A stretch of DNA of 63,078 nucleotides from contig NZ_FUHW01000002.1 in NCBI RefSeq assembly GCF_900163545.1, positions 1 to 63,078 of the forward strand. Reading direction: 5' to 3'. Under the pieces are notes generated by a model. It was not told where the DNA came from, did not search any database, and saw nothing but the letters and a program-made list of their open reading frames with translations. Position numbers and translations under genes: made by a program. This document shows positions 16,801 to 25,035 of this stretch, piece after piece. Positions within the stretch are counted from its first letter, which is position 1. Each line of letters opens with the position of its first letter. Source of the DNA: Arthrobacter rhombi (GTDB taxonomy: Bacteria; Actinomycetota; Actinomycetes; Actinomycetales; Micrococcaceae).

Positions 16801-18719
16801 CCCGGCTGCGGCCTGCCGCCGAACCGGAGGAGCCCGAGACGGTGGACCCCAGCGTCGAGCCGGAGAAGAACGTTCCCGGTGTCGAACCGGTGCCTGCGCC
16901 AGCCACCGTCGACGAGGCGGCCGGCTACGCCGAGGCCCTGCTGCGCAGCAACCGGGCCCTGCGCATCAACCTGGCCGGGGAACCGGTGCTGGCGGCGATC
17001 GAGGATGCCGCCCGGTTACGCGACGGGTTGGGGATCCCCCTGCCGATGGGCATCCCGTTGGCCTTCATCGAACCGGTGGCCGACCCGTTGGGCGACCTCG
17101 TCGGACGCTACGGGCGCACCCACGGTCCCTTTACCGTGTCCGAGGCAGCCACCGCACTGGGGTTGGGCACCGCCGTCGTCCTGTCGGTCCTCAAGCGTCT
17201 GGGTACCGAATCACGGGTGGTCGAAGGCGAGTTCCGGCCCGCCACCGGCGATTCGGCAGCCGGGGCGCCGGCGGCCAGCGAATGGTGCGACGCCGAGGTG
17301 CTGCGCCGGATCCGCAGGCGCTCGCTGGCCGCATTGCGGGCCGAGGTCGAACCCGTGGACGATGCCACGTTCGGCAGGTTCCTTCCCGACTGGCAGTTCG
17401 TGGGCGAGAACCTGCGCGGTATCGACGGCGTGGCCACGGTGATCGACCAGCTGGCCGGGGTACCGGTTCCGGCGAGCGCCTGGGAGGCCTTCGTCTTCCC
17501 TGCCCGGGTTTCGGACTACCAGCCGGGAATGCTCGACGAGTTGATGGCCACTGGGGAGGTGCTGTGGTCCGGTGCCGGGACGCTGGCGGGAAACGACGGC
17601 TGGATCAGCCTGCACCCCGCGGCGGAGGCAGCACTGACGCTGAACCCCGACCCCGATTTCGAGCCCTCCGAGCTGCAGCTGCGGATCCTTGAGGTACTGG
17701 GCAGCGGGGGCGGCTTCTTCTTCCGCCAGGTCACCGAGGGTCTGGCCGTCACCGGTCAGGACGAATCCGTGCTGACCGCGCTCTGGGAACTGGTGTGGTC
17801 CGGCAGGATCGGCAACGACACCTTCGCCCCGGTGCGCGGGCTGCTCGGCGGTGGACGGACCGCCCATAAACCCCGCGGGGCCTCCCCCCGGGCCAGGTCG
17901 CCCCGGCTGGGGCGGATGCGCTCGCCCCGGGGTCCGGGAATGCATGCCTCCGGCCTGCGACCCGGCGCTGTCGCCTCCTCAGCGCCCGTCGCCCCGGCCC
18001 AGCCTCAAGCCGCAGGACGCTGGTCCCTGCTCCCTGCACCGGAGGCCGACCCGACGATCCGGGCTCATGCCGGCGCCGAATTCCTGCTCGACAGGTACGG
18101 GGTGCTCACCCGCGGTTCGGTGATGGCGGAGAACGTGCCCGGTGGTTTCGGCAGGCTCTACCGGGTCCTGGCCCGGCTGGAGGAATCGGGCAGGACCCGC
18201 AGGGGGTATTTCATCGAACGCCTCGGGGCGGCCCAGTTCTCCGTCCCCGCGACCGTGGACCGGCTGCGCGGACACACCCGGGATACCGATCTCGATGCTG
18301 CAGCCTCCCACGCCGGGGGCTCCGGGCGGGTCCCGGCAGCCATCGCCCTGGCGGCCACCGACCCGGCCAACCCCTACGGCGCGGCACTGCCTTGGCCGGT
18401 CCTGGGCTCCGCCGACGATGCCCCCTCCCCCACGGGGCAACGCCCGGGACGCAAGGCCGGCGCCGTCGTCGTTCTCCTCGATGGCCGGTTGGGCCTGTAT
18501 TTGGAGCGTGGCGGCCGAACGGCCCTGGCCTTCACCGACGACCAGACCGAGCTCGACGCCGCGGCTCGGGCGCTCGTGGCGGCCCTGCGGACCGCACGGG
18601 TGGAGCGGATCGCGCTGGATAAGGTCAATGGCGCCCCCGTCCCCGATACGGCGCTGGCTAGGGCTTTATTGGCTGCGGGATTCCACTCCTCACCCAACGG
18701 GCTGCGCTTCCGCCCGTGA
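13836..18719 (+). CDS. lhr: Lhr-type ATP-dependent DNA helicase
   Basis: Very large superfamily 2 helicase of 1627 residues (E. coli Lhr is about 1540), linked in mycobacteria to DNA-damage responses. The helicase core shows Walker A (APTGSGKTLSAF, near 50), YISPLKALGVDVERNL, the DEVH box (IIDEVHAVAG) and SATVEPRAEV. The C-terminal RecA domain shows SSLELGIDMGLVDLVIQVES and GLQRVGRAGHQVGE. A winged-helix/beta-barrel block follows, then the long Lhr C-terminal domain. A proline/glutamate-rich linker near 1000-1030 (EPEEPETVDPSVEPEKNV) separates the two. It could form an operon with the Nei2-like glycosylase 84 bp downstream, which would couple two repair enzymes. Confidence 0.95.
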   Translation: MAEKPAAAAVLQKFTPATREWFTGAFAAPTAAQLGAWDAVSAGSNALVVAPTGSGKTLSAFLWALDGFIRSSTEQPALPVVEAHDAVAAPGKKAKAPKRKTRVLYISPLKALGVDVERNLRAPLIGITQMAQRLGLPAPEVSVGVRSGDTPANDRRKLLTTPPDILITTPESLFLMLTSKARQTLTGIDTVIIDEVHAVAGTKRGAHLAVSLERLDALLKSPAQRIGLSATVEPRAEVARFLGGSRPVDIVAPPSEKTWDLTVTVPVEDMTNLPAAAETSELDELAGFQPQASIWPHVEEKIVDLIEANRSTIVFANSRRLAERLTANLNEIHAARQELTGSDPWAEPATEPSIAPAPQHPPAQVMAQAGASSGAEAVLARAHHGSVSKDQRAGIEDDLKSGHLRCVVATSSLELGIDMGLVDLVIQVESPHSVASGLQRVGRAGHQVGEVSTGAFFPKQRSDLVNTAITVERMRSGAIEALSIPANPLDILAQQTVAAAALGEVDAEEWFDVVRRSAPFAALPRSAFDATLDLLAGKYPSDEFAELRPRIIWDRDAGTLSGRPGAQRLAVTSGGTIPDRGMFGVFLIGTEDQSGGGRRVGELDEEMVYESRVGDVFALGATSWKIEDITHDKVLVSPAFGQPGKLPFWKGDSLGRPAELGRALGRFRREIGGASDDDAGARLAAIGLDGWAAANLTGYLAEQQEATSIIPSDTTLVVERFQDELGDWRVVLHSPFGMPVHAPWALAVGARLHERFGMDGSAMAADDGIVLRVPMMDDEPPGAELFLFDPEELDAIVTNEVGGSALFASRFRECAARALLLPRQNPAKRSPLWQQRQRSAQLLDVARKYPSFPIILETVRECLQDVYDLPSLRSIAAELQGRGLRIVETTTRQPSPFAQTLLFGYVAQFLYEGDSPLAERRAAALSIDPSLLGDLLGRTELRDLLDPDVIASTEAELQRVAPHRRLKGLEGAADLLRLLGPLGIEELAARLRPAAEPEEPETVDPSVEPEKNVPGVEPVPAPATVDEAAGYAEALLRSNRALRINLAGEPVLAAIEDAARLRDGLGIPLPMGIPLAFIEPVADPLGDLVGRYGRTHGPFTVSEAATALGLGTAVVLSVLKRLGTESRVVEGEFRPATGDSAAGAPAASEWCDAEVLRRIRRRSLAALRAEVEPVDDATFGRFLPDWQFVGENLRGIDGVATVIDQLAGVPVPASAWEAFVFPARVSDYQPGMLDELMATGEVLWSGAGTLAGNDGWISLHPAAEAALTLNPDPDFEPSELQLRILEVLGSGGGFFFRQVTEGLAVTGQDESVLTALWELVWSGRIGNDTFAPVRGLLGGGRTAHKPRGASPRARSPRLGRMRSPRGPGMHASGLRPGAVASSAPVAPAQPQAAGRWSLLPAPEADPTIRAHAGAEFLLDRYGVLTRGSVMAENVPGGFGRLYRVLARLEESGRTRRGYFIERLGAAQFSVPATVDRLRGHTRDTDLDAAASHAGGSGRVPAAIALAATDPANPYGAALPWPVLGSADDAPSPTGQRPGRKAGAVVVLLDGRLGLYLERGGRTALAFTDDQTELDAAARALVAALRTARVERIALDKVNGAPVPDTALARALLAAGFHSSPNGLRFRP

Positions 18720-18803
18720 GTCCTTTGACGACGACCGGTATAGTGTGAGCCACTCCACACAGTGGGCCAGCGATGAAGCTAGCAACGAAGGAAGTGACCA
18801 GCA

Positions 18804-19748
18804 GTGCCAGAGGGTGACAGCGTCTACCGGGCAGCCCGTCGGCTCGATGCGGCACTGAGCAACAGGGTCCTGCAGTCCAGCGATTTCCGGGTTCCGTCCT
18901 ATGCCACCTTGAACTTGGCCTCCCAGACGGTCTCCTCGGTCATCTCCCGGGGCAAGCATCTCCTCATCCGGGTCGCCGACCTGAGCATCCATTCGCACCT
19001 GATGATGGACGGTCATTGGGATGTCTACGCCACGGGAGAGCGCTGGCGCGCCCCGGCCTTCAAGGCGCGCTGCGTGCTGCGCAACCCCGACTTCCAGGCG
19101 GTCGGCTTCGATTTGGGTTTCCTGCGGGTGATCCGCACCGTCGATGAACCAGACGCCGTCGGCCATCTGGGACCCGACCCGCTGGGCGCTTCCTGGGATG
19201 CCGAGGAGGTACATCGCCGCCTGGCCATGATGCCCGACCGGCCCATCGCCCTGACCTTGCTGGACCAGCGGGTCATCGCCGGGCTGGGGAACATCTACCG
19301 CTCGGAACTGCTCTTCCTGCTGGGCCTGCACCCCCGCACCCCCACCAGTCTGGTGCCCGACCCCGCCTATCTGGTCGATCTGGCCCACCAACTCCTGCAT
19401 GCCAATAAGGACCGCTCCCGTCGGGTCACCACGACCCCTCCGATGCGCGACCAGTACTGGGTCTACGGGCGAGCTGGGAAGCCCTGCCTACGTTGCGGGG
19501 ACACCATCGAATATCGCAAGCTCGGCCAGCCCCGTCCGTCAGCCGGGCTGCCCCGTACCGAGGAACGGATATCTGCGGGACGTCGGATCCCGGAGACCGG
19601 CGGACCTCTGCCCGAGGGCGGCACCGGCCAGGTCAAGGTCGATGCCCAGCAACAGGCTACCGGCACTGAACGGTGTGAACGCGGCATCGACCTGAACGAA
19701 CGTGACCTCTACTTCTGCCCCGGCTGCCAGACGGATCCCTTCGCCTGA
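18804..19748 (+). CDS. Fpg/Nei family DNA glycosylase (Nei2-like) with enlarged zinc finger
   Basis: Base-excision repair glycosylase/AP lyase, 314 residues. The start MPEGD gives the catalytic Pro2 and Glu3 of the Nei-type enzyme (Fpg has MPELPE). The helix-two-turn-helix contains LDQRVIAGLGNIYRSELLF. The C-terminal zinc finger has Cys228 and Cys231 (CLRCGD) and Cys305 and Cys308 (CPGCQ). The two Cys pairs are separated by 73 residues, where the family usually has roughly 15-25, so about 50 residues are inserted; the insert is Gly/Pro/Arg-rich and likely disordered. The GTG start has GAAGGAAG upstream. A TATAGT hexamer at 18739-18744 may be the -10 box. It sits next to lhr, another repair gene. 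Confidence 0.9.
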   Translation: MPEGDSVYRAARRLDAALSNRVLQSSDFRVPSYATLNLASQTVSSVISRGKHLLIRVADLSIHSHLMMDGHWDVYATGERWRAPAFKARCVLRNPDFQAVGFDLGFLRVIRTVDEPDAVGHLGPDPLGASWDAEEVHRRLAMMPDRPIALTLLDQRVIAGLGNIYRSELLFLLGLHPRTPTSLVPDPAYLVDLAHQLLHANKDRSRRVTTTPPMRDQYWVYGRAGKPCLRCGDTIEYRKLGQPRPSAGLPRTEERISAGRRIPETGGPLPEGGTGQVKVDAQQQATGTERCERGIDLNERDLYFCPGCQTDPFA

Positions 19749-19783
19749 ATCGGGCCTGCCCGCTGACGTGGGAAACTTATTCC

Positions 19784-20827
19784 ATGGCCATGCAATCCCC
19801 CCTTCCCGTCCGCAACGGCGTCAACGCCACCCGGTTGCGCATCCCGAGGGAGGGACCCTGGGCGACGGTCATGGACTACATGCTCGAACGCTTCGGTCAT
19901 GTCGACCCCGAAGGGATCGTCCGCCGTTTCCGTGAGGGGGAAGTCGTGGGCTTGGGCGCCGAACCCTTGACCACGAAAACGCCGCTGGGCGTGCATGATT
20001 TCCTCTGGTACTACCGCAACCTCCCCGACGAACCGATCCTGCCGGTGACCGAAACGATCCTGTTCCAGGACGAGAACCTGCTGGTCGTGGATAAACCACA
20101 TTTTTTGCCCAGCACCCCCGGCGGCCGGTTCATCCAGGAGTCGGCGCTGGTGCGTCTGCGCAATCGGCTGGACCTCCCTGACCTGGTGCCGATGCACCGG
20201 CTCGACCGGGCCACCGCCGGCATCATCCTCTTTTCCACGAATCCGGCCACCCGCGGCGCCTACCAGGTCCTCTTCGAACATCGCAGAATCCAGAAGGAGT
20301 ACCGTTGCGTCGCCACTCTGCCCGCCACATGGGATGAGGCCGCGGCCGCAACGGAACCGTTCCTGGACTCCGCCCCGGGCCGGCACGGCCAGGCAGTCCG
20401 GCAGATCACCGGTAGCCACCGGGCCACCGCCACCGATTTCCCGGCCGAGTACCGCAACCGGATGGTCAAGGAAAAGGGCCATCTGCTGGCTTTGACCCAG
20501 CCCGGGGAACCGAACGCCGAAACCCGGGTCGATGTGTTGCGCACCGGCGTGAGCACCGGTGTCCACGCGGGCACCGCCGTCGGGCTCTTCCGGCTGCGCC
20601 CGCATTCGGGCAAGACCCACCAGCTGCGCGTGCATATGGCGGCCCTCGGTCTGGGAATCATCAACGACGCGTTCTATCCCGACCTGCTGGAGAAGGCGCC
20701 GGATGATTTCACCCGCCCGTTGCAGCTGTTGGCGCATTCCATCTCCTTCACCGACCCGCTGGCCCACACCCCGGTCACGTTCACCTCGGAACGGAATCTG
20801 GGCGAATTTCCGGGCCCCGTCCACTAG
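19784..20827 (+). CDS. RluA-family pseudouridine synthase
   Basis: RNA pseudouridine synthase of 347 residues. The catalytic Asp lies in MHRLDRATAGIILFS (near 144-158); the RluA-type C-terminal signature RLRPHSGKTHQLRVHMAALG is also present. The N-terminus (to about residue 75) is a divergent S4-like region including MDYMLERF and VRRFREGEVVG. It resembles the RluA/RluC/RluD group that acts on rRNA or tRNA; the exact target cannot be assigned. It follows the Nei2-like gene by 35 bp. Confidence 0.9.
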   Translation: MAMQSPLPVRNGVNATRLRIPREGPWATVMDYMLERFGHVDPEGIVRRFREGEVVGLGAEPLTTKTPLGVHDFLWYYRNLPDEPILPVTETILFQDENLLVVDKPHFLPSTPGGRFIQESALVRLRNRLDLPDLVPMHRLDRATAGIILFSTNPATRGAYQVLFEHRRIQKEYRCVATLPATWDEAAAATEPFLDSAPGRHGQAVRQITGSHRATATDFPAEYRNRMVKEKGHLLALTQPGEPNAETRVDVLRTGVSTGVHAGTAVGLFRLRPHSGKTHQLRVHMAALGLGIINDAFYPDLLEKAPDDFTRPLQLLAHSISFTDPLAHTPVTFTSERNLGEFPGPVH

Positions 20828-20990
20828 CTGCTGGACCATGTCGGAGCTGTTACGTCCATTCGTCGGAGCTAAAGAGGCAGGTCGGGGTCACAATCCGGCC
20901 ACAGCTGGGGCCGAATCCGCGCTAACGTCCCCAAACAGCACCCTCACATTGGGTAGGCTATGAGCGGTGGTATGGGGAGGAATCATTGCC

Positions 20991-21026
20991 ATGAAAATAG
21001 CGGGTAAAGGGGATTCCACGTCATGA
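20991..21026 (+). CDS. Possible 11-residue leader peptide overlapping the next gene
   Basis: A short ATG frame encoding Met-Lys-Ile-Ala-Gly-Lys-Gly-Asp-Ser-Thr-Ser, with a strong GGGGAGG ribosome binding site (20974-20980) at 10 nt. Its stop TGA overlaps the ATG of the downstream membrane protein (ATGA). A TAGGCT -10-like hexamer at 20954-20959 would start the transcript about 25 nt before it. It could couple or tune translation of the downstream gene, or the ribosome binding site may be fortuitous, since the main gene has its own AAGGGG. Confidence 0.35.
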   Translation: MKIAGKGDSTS

Positions 21027-22588
21027 CAGAAACACGCCAGGAGACTTCGGCTGCCTCCGAGGCGCTGGAGCGTCTGCGTGCCCATCAGCCCCCCGCGCCC
21101 CCTCGCCCGGAGACCTCCGCACCGGCGGACCCCCCGTCAGCAGCGCACGACGACGCTTCCTCCACGGTGTACTCCACCACGCTGCCGCCGAAGCCCACAC
21201 GCCACCCAGAAGGTTTCTTGGACGCCGCCGACGCTCCCTCACGGCATATGGCCACCGACGGGGCCCGCGGGCGGCTACCCGACGAGAACGCCAAGACCCG
21301 GTTGAACACGTGGCTCGACGGAATCGACTCCCCCGATTGGCAGGAACTGGCCCGCAAGACGAAAACCGGTACCGCGCGGACCATCGCTTCCCAGCGTGAA
21401 GCCTCCCGCCGTCGCGCCGAGGCCCGGGCGAAGGCCCGCGAGGAAAAGTCCCGTCAGCGGGCCGAACGCGAAGCGGCCGAAGCAGCTGAAGCCGAAGCCT
21501 CCGCCGAACGTCAACGGGCTGCCGATGAAGCGGCCCGCCTGGCCGCCGAGGCCGAAGCAGCCCAACGGGCCGCCGAGGAAGCTGCCGCCCGGGCCACCGC
21601 CTCCAGCAACGATCTCGAGTCCCTGGTGGAAAATGCCCGCGAAGCGATCGTCGACGCCGCGGAAGTCCCCCGCACCGCGGAACAGCTGCGCAATACGAGC
21701 CCCTTCTGGGTGGACGACGAGGGCCCGATCTACGTCCCGCCCTATAACTTGCCTTCCAGCGACCCCGATCCACCCGAGCATCGTTCGGACCTGATGCGCC
21801 GCATCATCGTTTCAGTGGTGGCCGCGGCTTCCCTCTTCTTGGGTTTCATGGGGTTGGGTTGGTTCGGGGGCAGCACCGCGCATTCGGCGGCCCATTCGGC
21901 TTATGGCCCCGAAAATGCCCTCTTGGCGCCCAATAGCAACTCGTTCATGATCTGGGGCATCCTGTTCATCTGGATCGCTCTCTATGCGATCTTCCAATGG
22001 CATCCGAGCCAACGTTCCTCCTACCGGCAACGCGAGATCGGCTATCTCACCGCCGGCGCCGGGCTCCTGGGGGCCTTATGGCTGCTCTGCGCCCGTTCCT
22101 CACTGGTGTTCCTGTCGGTGGTCGTGGCGTTGGCGCTGACCACCGTCCTGGTCTATGCGGTCCGTCGGATGAACCAGCGCACCGCCCGTTCGAATATGGA
22201 GCGGGTTTTCGTTGACGGTCCGGCGGCTCTCTTCCTGGGCTGGATGCTGGTCCTGTTGCCGGCGACGCTATCCATCGCGTTGACCCGCGCCGGGTTCACC
22301 CTGCTCCTTCCGGCCTCGTTGTGGGCCGTCCTGGCGATCGTCGGCTGCACGTGGGCCGCCGCCAGTTTCTCCATGTCCGAACGGGGCCGCATCGTGGTGG
22401 CGTTGGGCTTCGCCTGGGGACTGTTCTGGGTCATGCTGGACCGGCTCATCACCCTGCAGTCCTCGGCACCGGTGGCGATCGTTTGTGGGCTGTGCGCGTT
22501 CATCGTGCTCCTGGCCACGGAGAACCGCAGGTACCAGATCGGCCACGCCGAACGCCGCGCAGCCCGCGGGCAGCGCACCGAGTTCTAG
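21023..22588 (+). CDS. Coiled-coil protein with TspO-like polytopic membrane domain
   Basis: 521 residues in three parts. Residues 1-115 are Pro/Ala-rich and probably disordered. Residues about 115-200 form a long Ala/Glu/Arg coiled coil (TASQREASRRRAEARAKARE onward). From about 260 there are six to seven hydrophobic helices. The second membrane segment (NSNSFMIWGILFIWIALYAI, then FQWHPSQRSS, REIGYLTAGAGLLGALWLL) recalls tryptophan-rich sensory (TspO/MBR-related) proteins, which have an FxIWGxIY helix after an asparagine/proline turn. The fusion of a cytoplasmic coiled coil to such a domain is not one I recognise. The membrane topology is clear; the TspO relation is a weak eye-read similarity and the ligand is unknown. 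Start ATG 21023 has AAGGGG upstream. Confidence 0.72.
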   Translation: MTETRQETSAASEALERLRAHQPPAPPRPETSAPADPPSAAHDDASSTVYSTTLPPKPTRHPEGFLDAADAPSRHMATDGARGRLPDENAKTRLNTWLDGIDSPDWQELARKTKTGTARTIASQREASRRRAEARAKAREEKSRQRAEREAAEAAEAEASAERQRAADEAARLAAEAEAAQRAAEEAAARATASSNDLESLVENAREAIVDAAEVPRTAEQLRNTSPFWVDDEGPIYVPPYNLPSSDPDPPEHRSDLMRRIIVSVVAAASLFLGFMGLGWFGGSTAHSAAHSAYGPENALLAPNSNSFMIWGILFIWIALYAIFQWHPSQRSSYRQREIGYLTAGAGLLGALWLLCARSSLVFLSVVVALALTTVLVYAVRRMNQRTARSNMERVFVDGPAALFLGWMLVLLPATLSIALTRAGFTLLLPASLWAVLAIVGCTWAAASFSMSERGRIVVALGFAWGLFWVMLDRLITLQSSAPVAIVCGLCAFIVLLATENRRYQIGHAERRAARGQRTEF

Positions 22589-22890
22589 AGCGCCGTCCAC
22601 CGGCCGCGCACCCGGCGCAGCACGACCAGTCGCTGGGTGGCAGCCACCTCTTCAACGGCGGCACGCATCAGCGCAGCAGCCGCACGGGCGGCGCGCAGAT
22701 CGGCGTCGTACTCTTCTTCCTCAACGGTGAAGCGCAGGGTGATCCGTGGGATGCCGGCGACGATATCGAGTTGGTTTGCTTCCACATGGTGGCGCTCGGC
22801 CAGGGAAGCGACGGCCGCGTCCATCACCGCTTCGGGGCGGTTCCCGGGACGCAGGGACAGGATGTTCAACTGGGCACGAAACGAGGGCAC
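22585..22890 (-). CDS. Conserved small protein of unknown function
   Basis: 101-residue soluble protein starting at GTG, 6 nt after a TACGCT hexamer (leaderless geometry). The sequence has an alternating N-terminal strand (AQLNILSLRPGNRPEAVMDA), a beta strand with TLRFTVEEEEYDADLRAA, then a helix, and a basic C-terminus. This is a plausible alpha/beta fold, but no family is recognised. Its stop overlaps the stop of the membrane protein gene by 4 bp (convergent). Confidence 0.6.
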   Translation of the reverse strand: MPSFRAQLNILSLRPGNRPEAVMDAAVASLAERHHVEANQLDIVAGIPRITLRFTVEEEEYDADLRAARAAAALMRAAVEEVAATQRLVVLRRVRGRWTAL

Positions 22891-22933
22891 CGCCCCAGCG
22901 TAATGCTCGACGGTGCCCGCTTCGAACCGGGCC

Positions 22934-24133
22934 TCAGGCGATGGCCGAAATTCCGGTGGCCGCCCGGCCGACGATCAGCTGGTTGATGTCATAGGTGCCC
23001 TCGTAGGTGTAGATGGCTTCGGCATCGGCGAAGATCTTGGCCATCCGCTGGTCGGCGACGATCCCGTTCCCACCCATCGCGGCCCGGCCCAAGGCCACGG
23101 TCTCGCGCATCCTCTCGGTGGCGAACGCCTTGGCCAGGGCCGCTTGCTCCATTTTCTCGGTTCCCCGCGATTGTGCGTGGGCGATCTGGGTCATCAACGC
23201 CATCGACGCCGTGGCATTTCCCAACATGGTGGCCAGCTTCTGCTGGATGAGCTGGAAGGAAGCCAACGGCCGACCGAACTGTTCACGTTCGAGCACATAG
23301 GCCCGCAAAACTTCGAAGGCTGCCAGTTGTTGTCCGACGGCGAGCCACCCGACCATGATGCGGCTGGAGCGCAACAACTGGTTGATATCGGCGAAGGAAT
23401 CAATCCCGGGGAAACGGTCCTCCTCCGGGACCCGCACGCCCTGAAGCAGGATGTCGGCGTTCTGGACGGTTCGCAGCGAGATCTTCTGCTCAATTTTTGA
23501 GGTTTTCACCCCGGGCAGGGAGGTGTCCAGGACGAACCCGCGCACCTCACCGGTGTCCTCGTCGAGGGCCCAAAGCAGCAGGTGCTCGCAGAACGTGCCG
23601 TTGCCGATCCACCGTTTGGCTCCGTTGATCACCCAGGTATCGCCTTCCCGTCTGGCCCGGGTGGCCATCCCCTTGGCGACATCGGAACCGTGATCGGGCT
23701 CGGTCAGGGCAAAGGCCCCGGTGGTGCGCAGGGCAGCCGCGTCGGCCAAATAGCGTTCGCGCTGACCCGCGGTGCCGAAGTCGTGCAGGGACTCCACGAA
23801 AAGGTCATGGTGGATCATGAAGAACGTGGCCAGCGAGGCGTCGGCCCGGGCGAGTTCGGCGATGAGCAGGCCGTGGAACAGCGTCGAATAGCCGTGCCGG
23901 GTCGGCGTGCTCACCCCCAACGCCCCGAGCTTCGGCAGCAGGTCGAAGGGGAATTCCTCCGCCGTCCACCAGTGCCCGGCATAGGGGGTGACGTGTTCGG
24001 CGACGAAGGCACGCACCTCGGCCAGCTTGGCTCGTTCCCGGTCATCGAGTTGTGACTCGATGTCCAGGAAGTCGGCCCCCGGGAGTTCGCGGGGTCGGCG
24101 GGCAGGGTTGCCGCCCTCGTTCTTCACGGTCAT
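22934..24133 (-). CDS. Acyl-CoA dehydrogenase (glutaryl-CoA dehydrogenase-like)
   Basis: FAD enzyme of 399 residues introducing a 2,3-double bond into an acyl-CoA and passing electrons to ETF. Motifs include GAFALTEPDHGSDVAKGMAT, WVINGAKRWIGNGTF, the REQFGRPLASFQLIQQKLA segment and the C-terminal RAAMGGNGIV. The catalytic base is the Glu in YTYEGTYDINQLIVGRA. The EPDHGSD and EGTYDINQLI forms are those of the glutaryl-CoA/short-chain subgroup; decarboxylating activity cannot be told from sequence. It follows the SDR gene by 8 bp on the minus strand, so the two form an operon for acyl-CoA degradation. An etfBA pair lies 3 kb away. Confidence 0.92.
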   Translation of the reverse strand: MTVKNEGGNPARRPRELPGADFLDIESQLDDRERAKLAEVRAFVAEHVTPYAGHWWTAEEFPFDLLPKLGALGVSTPTRHGYSTLFHGLLIAELARADASLATFFMIHHDLFVESLHDFGTAGQRERYLADAAALRTTGAFALTEPDHGSDVAKGMATRARREGDTWVINGAKRWIGNGTFCEHLLLWALDEDTGEVRGFVLDTSLPGVKTSKIEQKISLRTVQNADILLQGVRVPEEDRFPGIDSFADINQLLRSSRIMVGWLAVGQQLAAFEVLRAYVLEREQFGRPLASFQLIQQKLATMLGNATASMALMTQIAHAQSRGTEKMEQAALAKAFATERMRETVALGRAAMGGNGIVADQRMAKIFADAEAIYTYEGTYDINQLIVGRAATGISAIA

Positions 24134-24141
24134 GTCAGTCC

Positions 24142-24921
24142 TTATTTCGGGGCCATGCGGATGGCCCCGTCGAGCCGAATGGTCTCGCCGTTGAGCATCT
24201 GGTTGGACATGATGTGTTCGACCAGCGCAGCGTATTCGGCCGGCTTGCCCAGCCGTGAGGGGTGGGGCACCTGGGCGCCGAGGGAATCCTGGGCTTCCTG
24301 CGGCAGACCGGCGAGCATCGGGGTTTCGAAGATCCCCGGTGCGATGGCCATGACGCGGATCTGCTGCCGGGCGAGCTCGCGGGCCAGTGGAAGGGTCATG
24401 GCCGCGACGCCGCCCTTGGAGGCCGCATAGGCGGGCTGCCCGATCTGGCCGTCGAAAGCCGCGACCGAAGCGGTGTTCACGATGACACCGCGCTCCTCGG
24501 TCCCGGTCTCGTCATCGAGGAGCGGCTCGGTTCCCGCCATGGCTTCGGCGGCGAGCCGAACGACGTTGAACGTGCCGATCAAATTCACGGCCACCACCTT
24601 CTCGAAGGAGGCCAGCGGCAGGACGCCGTCCCGGGACAACACCTTGCCCGGTGTCGCCACCCCGGCACAGTTGACCAGGATGCGCAGTGGTGCCATATCG
24701 CTGGCGACCTCGACGGCCCGCCGGACTTCGTCTTCGTTGGTGACGTCCGCGGCGACGAAGCGAGCGCGCTCCCCCAGGCCGATGGCGGCATCCTCGCCGG
24801 CCGAGCCGGGCAGGTCGAGCAGGACCACATGGGCTCCTGCGTCGTAGAGTTTTTTGGCGGTTGCGGCACCCAGGCCGGACGCGCCACCGGTGATGAGGGC
24901 CGAGGCCCCGGCGATCTCCAT
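24142..24921 (-). CDS. SDR-family 3-hydroxyacyl-CoA dehydrogenase (HSD10-like)
   Basis: NAD(P)-dependent short-chain dehydrogenase of 259 residues. The cofactor motif GGASGLG is at 12-18, NCAGVATPG in mid-sequence, and the catalytic Ser ([10 protein letters not shown]), Tyr and Lys (YAASKGG) are present. [15 protein letters not shown], the [17 protein letters not shown] stretch and [15 protein letters not shown] resemble type-2 3-hydroxyacyl-CoA dehydrogenases. The start is the ATG at 24921 with GGGAGG upstream; the longer open frame is ignored. Operon with the acyl-CoA dehydrogenase, so it probably performs the hydroxyacyl-CoA oxidation in the same short-chain or branched-chain pathway. Confidence 0.9.
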   Translation of the reverse strand: MEIAGASALITGGASGLGAATAKKLYDAGAHVVLLDLPGSAGEDAAIGLGERARFVAADVTNEDEVRRAVEVASDMAPLRILVNCAGVATPGKVLSRDGVLPLASFEKVVAVNLIGTFNVVRLAAEAMAGTEPLLDDETGTEERGVIVNTASVAAFDGQIGQPAYAASKGGVAAMTLPLARELARQQIRVMAIAPGIFETPMLAGLPQEAQDSLGAQVPHPSRLGKPAEYAALVEHIMSNQMLNGETIRLDGAIRMAPK

Positions 24922-24954
24922 TTTTCCTCCCGAGGGGTGGACATGATCCACCCG

Positions 24955-24970
24955 GTTAATGGTTGTTAAC
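24955..24970. promoter_or_regulatory. Inverted repeat (possible operator) upstream of the SDR/acyl-CoA dehydrogenase operon
   Basis: GTTAA-N6-TTAAC is a perfect inverted repeat in an AT-rich patch 34 bp before the SDR start, in the place expected for the promoter core. It may be a binding site for a TetR- or GntR-type regulator of the operon; no regulator gene is adjacent. Confidence 0.35.
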
Positions 24971-25023
24971 TCAAATGCCACTCTAGCGTCTGCGTCGCGG
25001 ACACTCCACCCCTCGGGACGTCG

Positions 25024-25029
25024 TAGGAT
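25024..25029 (+). promoter_or_regulatory. -10 element of the amidotransferase gene (leaderless geometry)
   Basis: TAGGAT followed by 6 nt and the ATG at 25036; no Shine-Dalgarno sequence is present. Confidence 0.45.
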
Positions 25030-25035
25030 TCGCTC

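Noticed and set aside
16064..17692. Long alternative frames inside lhr
   Set aside because: Arg/Gly/Pro-rich shadow frames in the third-codon-GC context of lhr, with no motifs.
18725..18744. TTGACG and TATAGT as a promoter for the Nei2-like gene
   Set aside because: The spacer is only 8 bp; the TATAGT may be a -10 box but the TTGACG cannot be its -35.
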